Source of the DNA: Hydractinia symbiolongicarpus
Taxonomy: Eukaryota > Cnidaria > Hydrozoa > Anthoathecata > Hydractiniidae
DNA: 64,000 bases
Assembly: GCF_029227915.1 (NCBI RefSeq)
Contig: NC_079880.1
Span: forward strand, 8,519,501-8,583,500
Direction: 5' to 3'
In this document: piece by piece, positions 62,248-64,000 of the stretch
How the letters are laid out: each line of letters opens with the position of its first letter
Numbering within the stretch: position 1 is the first letter of the stretch
The notes under the pieces: model-generated
What the model saw: only the letters and a program-made list of their open reading frames with translations
Database searches by the model: none
Told to the model about the DNA's origin: nothing
Program-made: the position numbers and the translations under genes

Positions 62248-64000
62248 CTTTGCTAAACATAAAAAAATAACGAAAATCCATGAATTCTAACCAATGGTAT
62301 TTAATGCAATACTTTAAACAGGTGCATAAAAATTCCAGGTAACAAAATAATAAGACAAGCAATACTTAATAGGTTACCAAATCATTTTGTCCAACGATTA
62401 AGAATACCATGATTTGTGCTTGTAAACTTATGCTGTCTTGTCCTCACAACTATGTTATTACTATGTTGTAACAACATCGTAAAATTATTTAATAACTTAG
62501 TATTGCTTATTGAAGCTGTGACAAGCCAAGCCAAACTCACAAAATTTCGACACAGTTTAGGCAACCAATATCTAGTTGTGTCACACCATACCATACTGCA
62601 CAGCTGCCTTAGATGTGCCTTAGATATTTGATGTATAGCTAACATCATCAATTATCAAAACTGGAAAGTATTAACAAACTTTAGAAAAGCCTTGCTATGG
62701 TGCATTTCTATAAATTAAATGTTTTGATAAAGTTTTTTTTTAAAGTAATGAGCAAGAAAATGGTGAAAGAAGAGCCACCTTTTTCTACAAACCCAAAATT
62801 TGTTTATTACTTTAGGAGCATTATTTAAAATATGGCACAGCAGGCCTATTAATAAGAAGAACAACAGAGTAATAAATCGCTCCCCCAAGGTTACAATAAT
62901 TTAAACTGGGCGACCAATCTGAATAAATAGAATAAGTTTTTAAACATATTTAAAGGTTTTAAATTAATTTCCATGTGAGATAAAATAATATTGCCCAGCC
63001 AGAAAAACTTTTTTTTGGAATTGCGGGAGCAATTAATGGCTTAGCTAGTTTCTTATTTCTCAGAATTGTGTGAGCCTGTGCATAAGCAAAAGCAATTGCT
63101 CTCCCCTTAGTAATAAGGGGAGAGCAATTGGAGAGAGAAAAGGGCCTGCACAGTGGATCAATATATAAGCCGTAACCCTAATTATATTATGTATGTCTAT
63201 ATACGCATTTTGCTGCTATACAGATATGAATATGGACACTTTTATAAAAAAAAACAAATAATGTATTTTTTAGACATTCAAACCTTGTGTTACTTAATCA
63301 CTTAATTAGTCAATCAGCAAGTCTGTAAGCACACACTCAAATCAATGTTTGCTGGCTTTTGATATTAGGATTTTTTTATCAGTCTTTATGCTATTTATTA
63401 CATTCTTTTTCATAATTTATCTTTAATCATCTTCATTCTTTTTTATTCAGTTGAATAAAGAGTCAGGATATTCATCTTATTCAGTTAAAATAAACAAACA
63501 AAATTCAGACACAACAAATGTGAAATTTTAGTCTTTTGTACTTTATCAGTTTTTGAAGCAAATTTGTGAAAGAGTGGAAGTGGTGCATATTTTGGTAGGA
63601 ACTGACTTTCAACTAAGTTTTTCTGTTTTTAAGTTCAAAATATATGTGAATAAGATCTAGTCATCAGAAACATCTATTTATAATCAATTAAAAAAGTATT
63701 TTTTTTCTTAAGAAAGAAAAAAAAATTGTATGCAAACTAACACATATTCTGCAGTTTATAAAAACCAAATCTTTAAGAGCTTATTTTTTTGTTTATTGTG
63801 AGTACAAAAATGAATTGCAGGTACATTGCGCATGCACGTAGAAGAAGGCATGTGACTGATCCTATCCCAGCAATACAAAAGGGCAAAAATACAAAAGTCT
63901 GTGAACAGTATGTTATTTTCAGGCCACAAAAGATTTATTTTTATCGTAAAGCCGGCTTGGTATTCAAGTAATGGTACACAATTGTGTATGCTAGGAATCG
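62248..64000. other. Upstream region or first visible intron of SDR copy B
   Basis: No exon recognised: I looked for the TGAGSGIG exon on the minus strand and did not find it. Around 62.33-62.37 kb the sequence still resembles the matching intron of copy A (AACAAAATAATAAGA), so the duplication includes intron sequence and then loses similarity. A GGGGAGAGCAATTG inverted repeat occurs at about 63098-63132. Confidence 0.5.

Noticed and set aside
1-64000. tRNA and rRNA genes.
   Set aside because: I saw no box A/box B pairs with a cloverleaf and no rRNA-like conserved blocks on either strand by eye. A tRNAscan run would settle this.

Overview
The window is animal nuclear DNA. It has spliced genes with GT-AG introns, an AT-rich non-coding background, a (TTAGGG)n tract, satellites and several classes of transposon. 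Cnidarian (hydrozoan) is my best guess, because the capsid and polymerase proteins of the large elements look like those I know from cnidarian genomes; that is recognition from memory, not a search.

Layout. (1) 2.1-4.6 kb, minus strand: a four-exon host gene for a 570-residue coiled-coil protein ending in a C2HC zinc finger. (2) 5.7-10.4 kb: a young, apparently intact Ty3/gypsy retrotransposon with identical 150-bp LTRs and a 5-bp target duplication, carrying one gag-pol frame. (3) 12.4-43.4 kb: a composite of two virus-like Polinton/Maverick (adintovirus-like) elements, one inside the other. The outer element (12405-43410) has ~280-bp terminal inverted repeats (TIRs) and a 5-bp duplication AAAGT. 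The inner element (13286-29864, 16.6 kb) has inserted, in opposite relative orientation, into the outer element's DNA polymerase gene and created its own duplication CATGC. An 805-bp Tigger/pogo derivative (28881-29685) then landed in the inner element's right TIR, so there are three nesting levels. (4) 43.6-49.1 kb: a 38-bp satellite, about 143 copies. (5) 51.3-58.0 kb and 58.7-62.2 kb, minus strand: two tandem short-chain dehydrogenase/reductase genes of retinol-dehydrogenase (SDR16C) type. The first has a 27-bp minisatellite in an intron; the second is missing its 5' exons within the window.

Both Polintons carry the same structural set in the same order: double-jelly-roll major capsid protein, capsid-linked proteins, FtsK/A32-like packaging ATPase, retroviral-type integrase, several small membrane proteins and a BRO-like or coiled-coil protein. 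Their protein-primed family-B DNA polymerases, however, belong to two clearly different lineages. Both elements are decayed: frameshifts and stops lie in polymerase, capsid, ATPase and integrase, so neither looks autonomous now. Several small genes remain open.

The most interesting signal is a shared gene-boundary grammar. Short near-perfect hairpins (arms mostly 8-13 bp) sit at the 3' ends of genes in both elements, with unrelated sequences at equivalent junctions. An AATAAA-type box lies 0-4 nt before most start codons, including divergent gene pairs where no gene ends. I know of parallels in the hairpin 3'-end signals of mimiviruses and Sputnik and in the TAAATG late promoters of poxviruses; I do not know of such a system described for Polintons.
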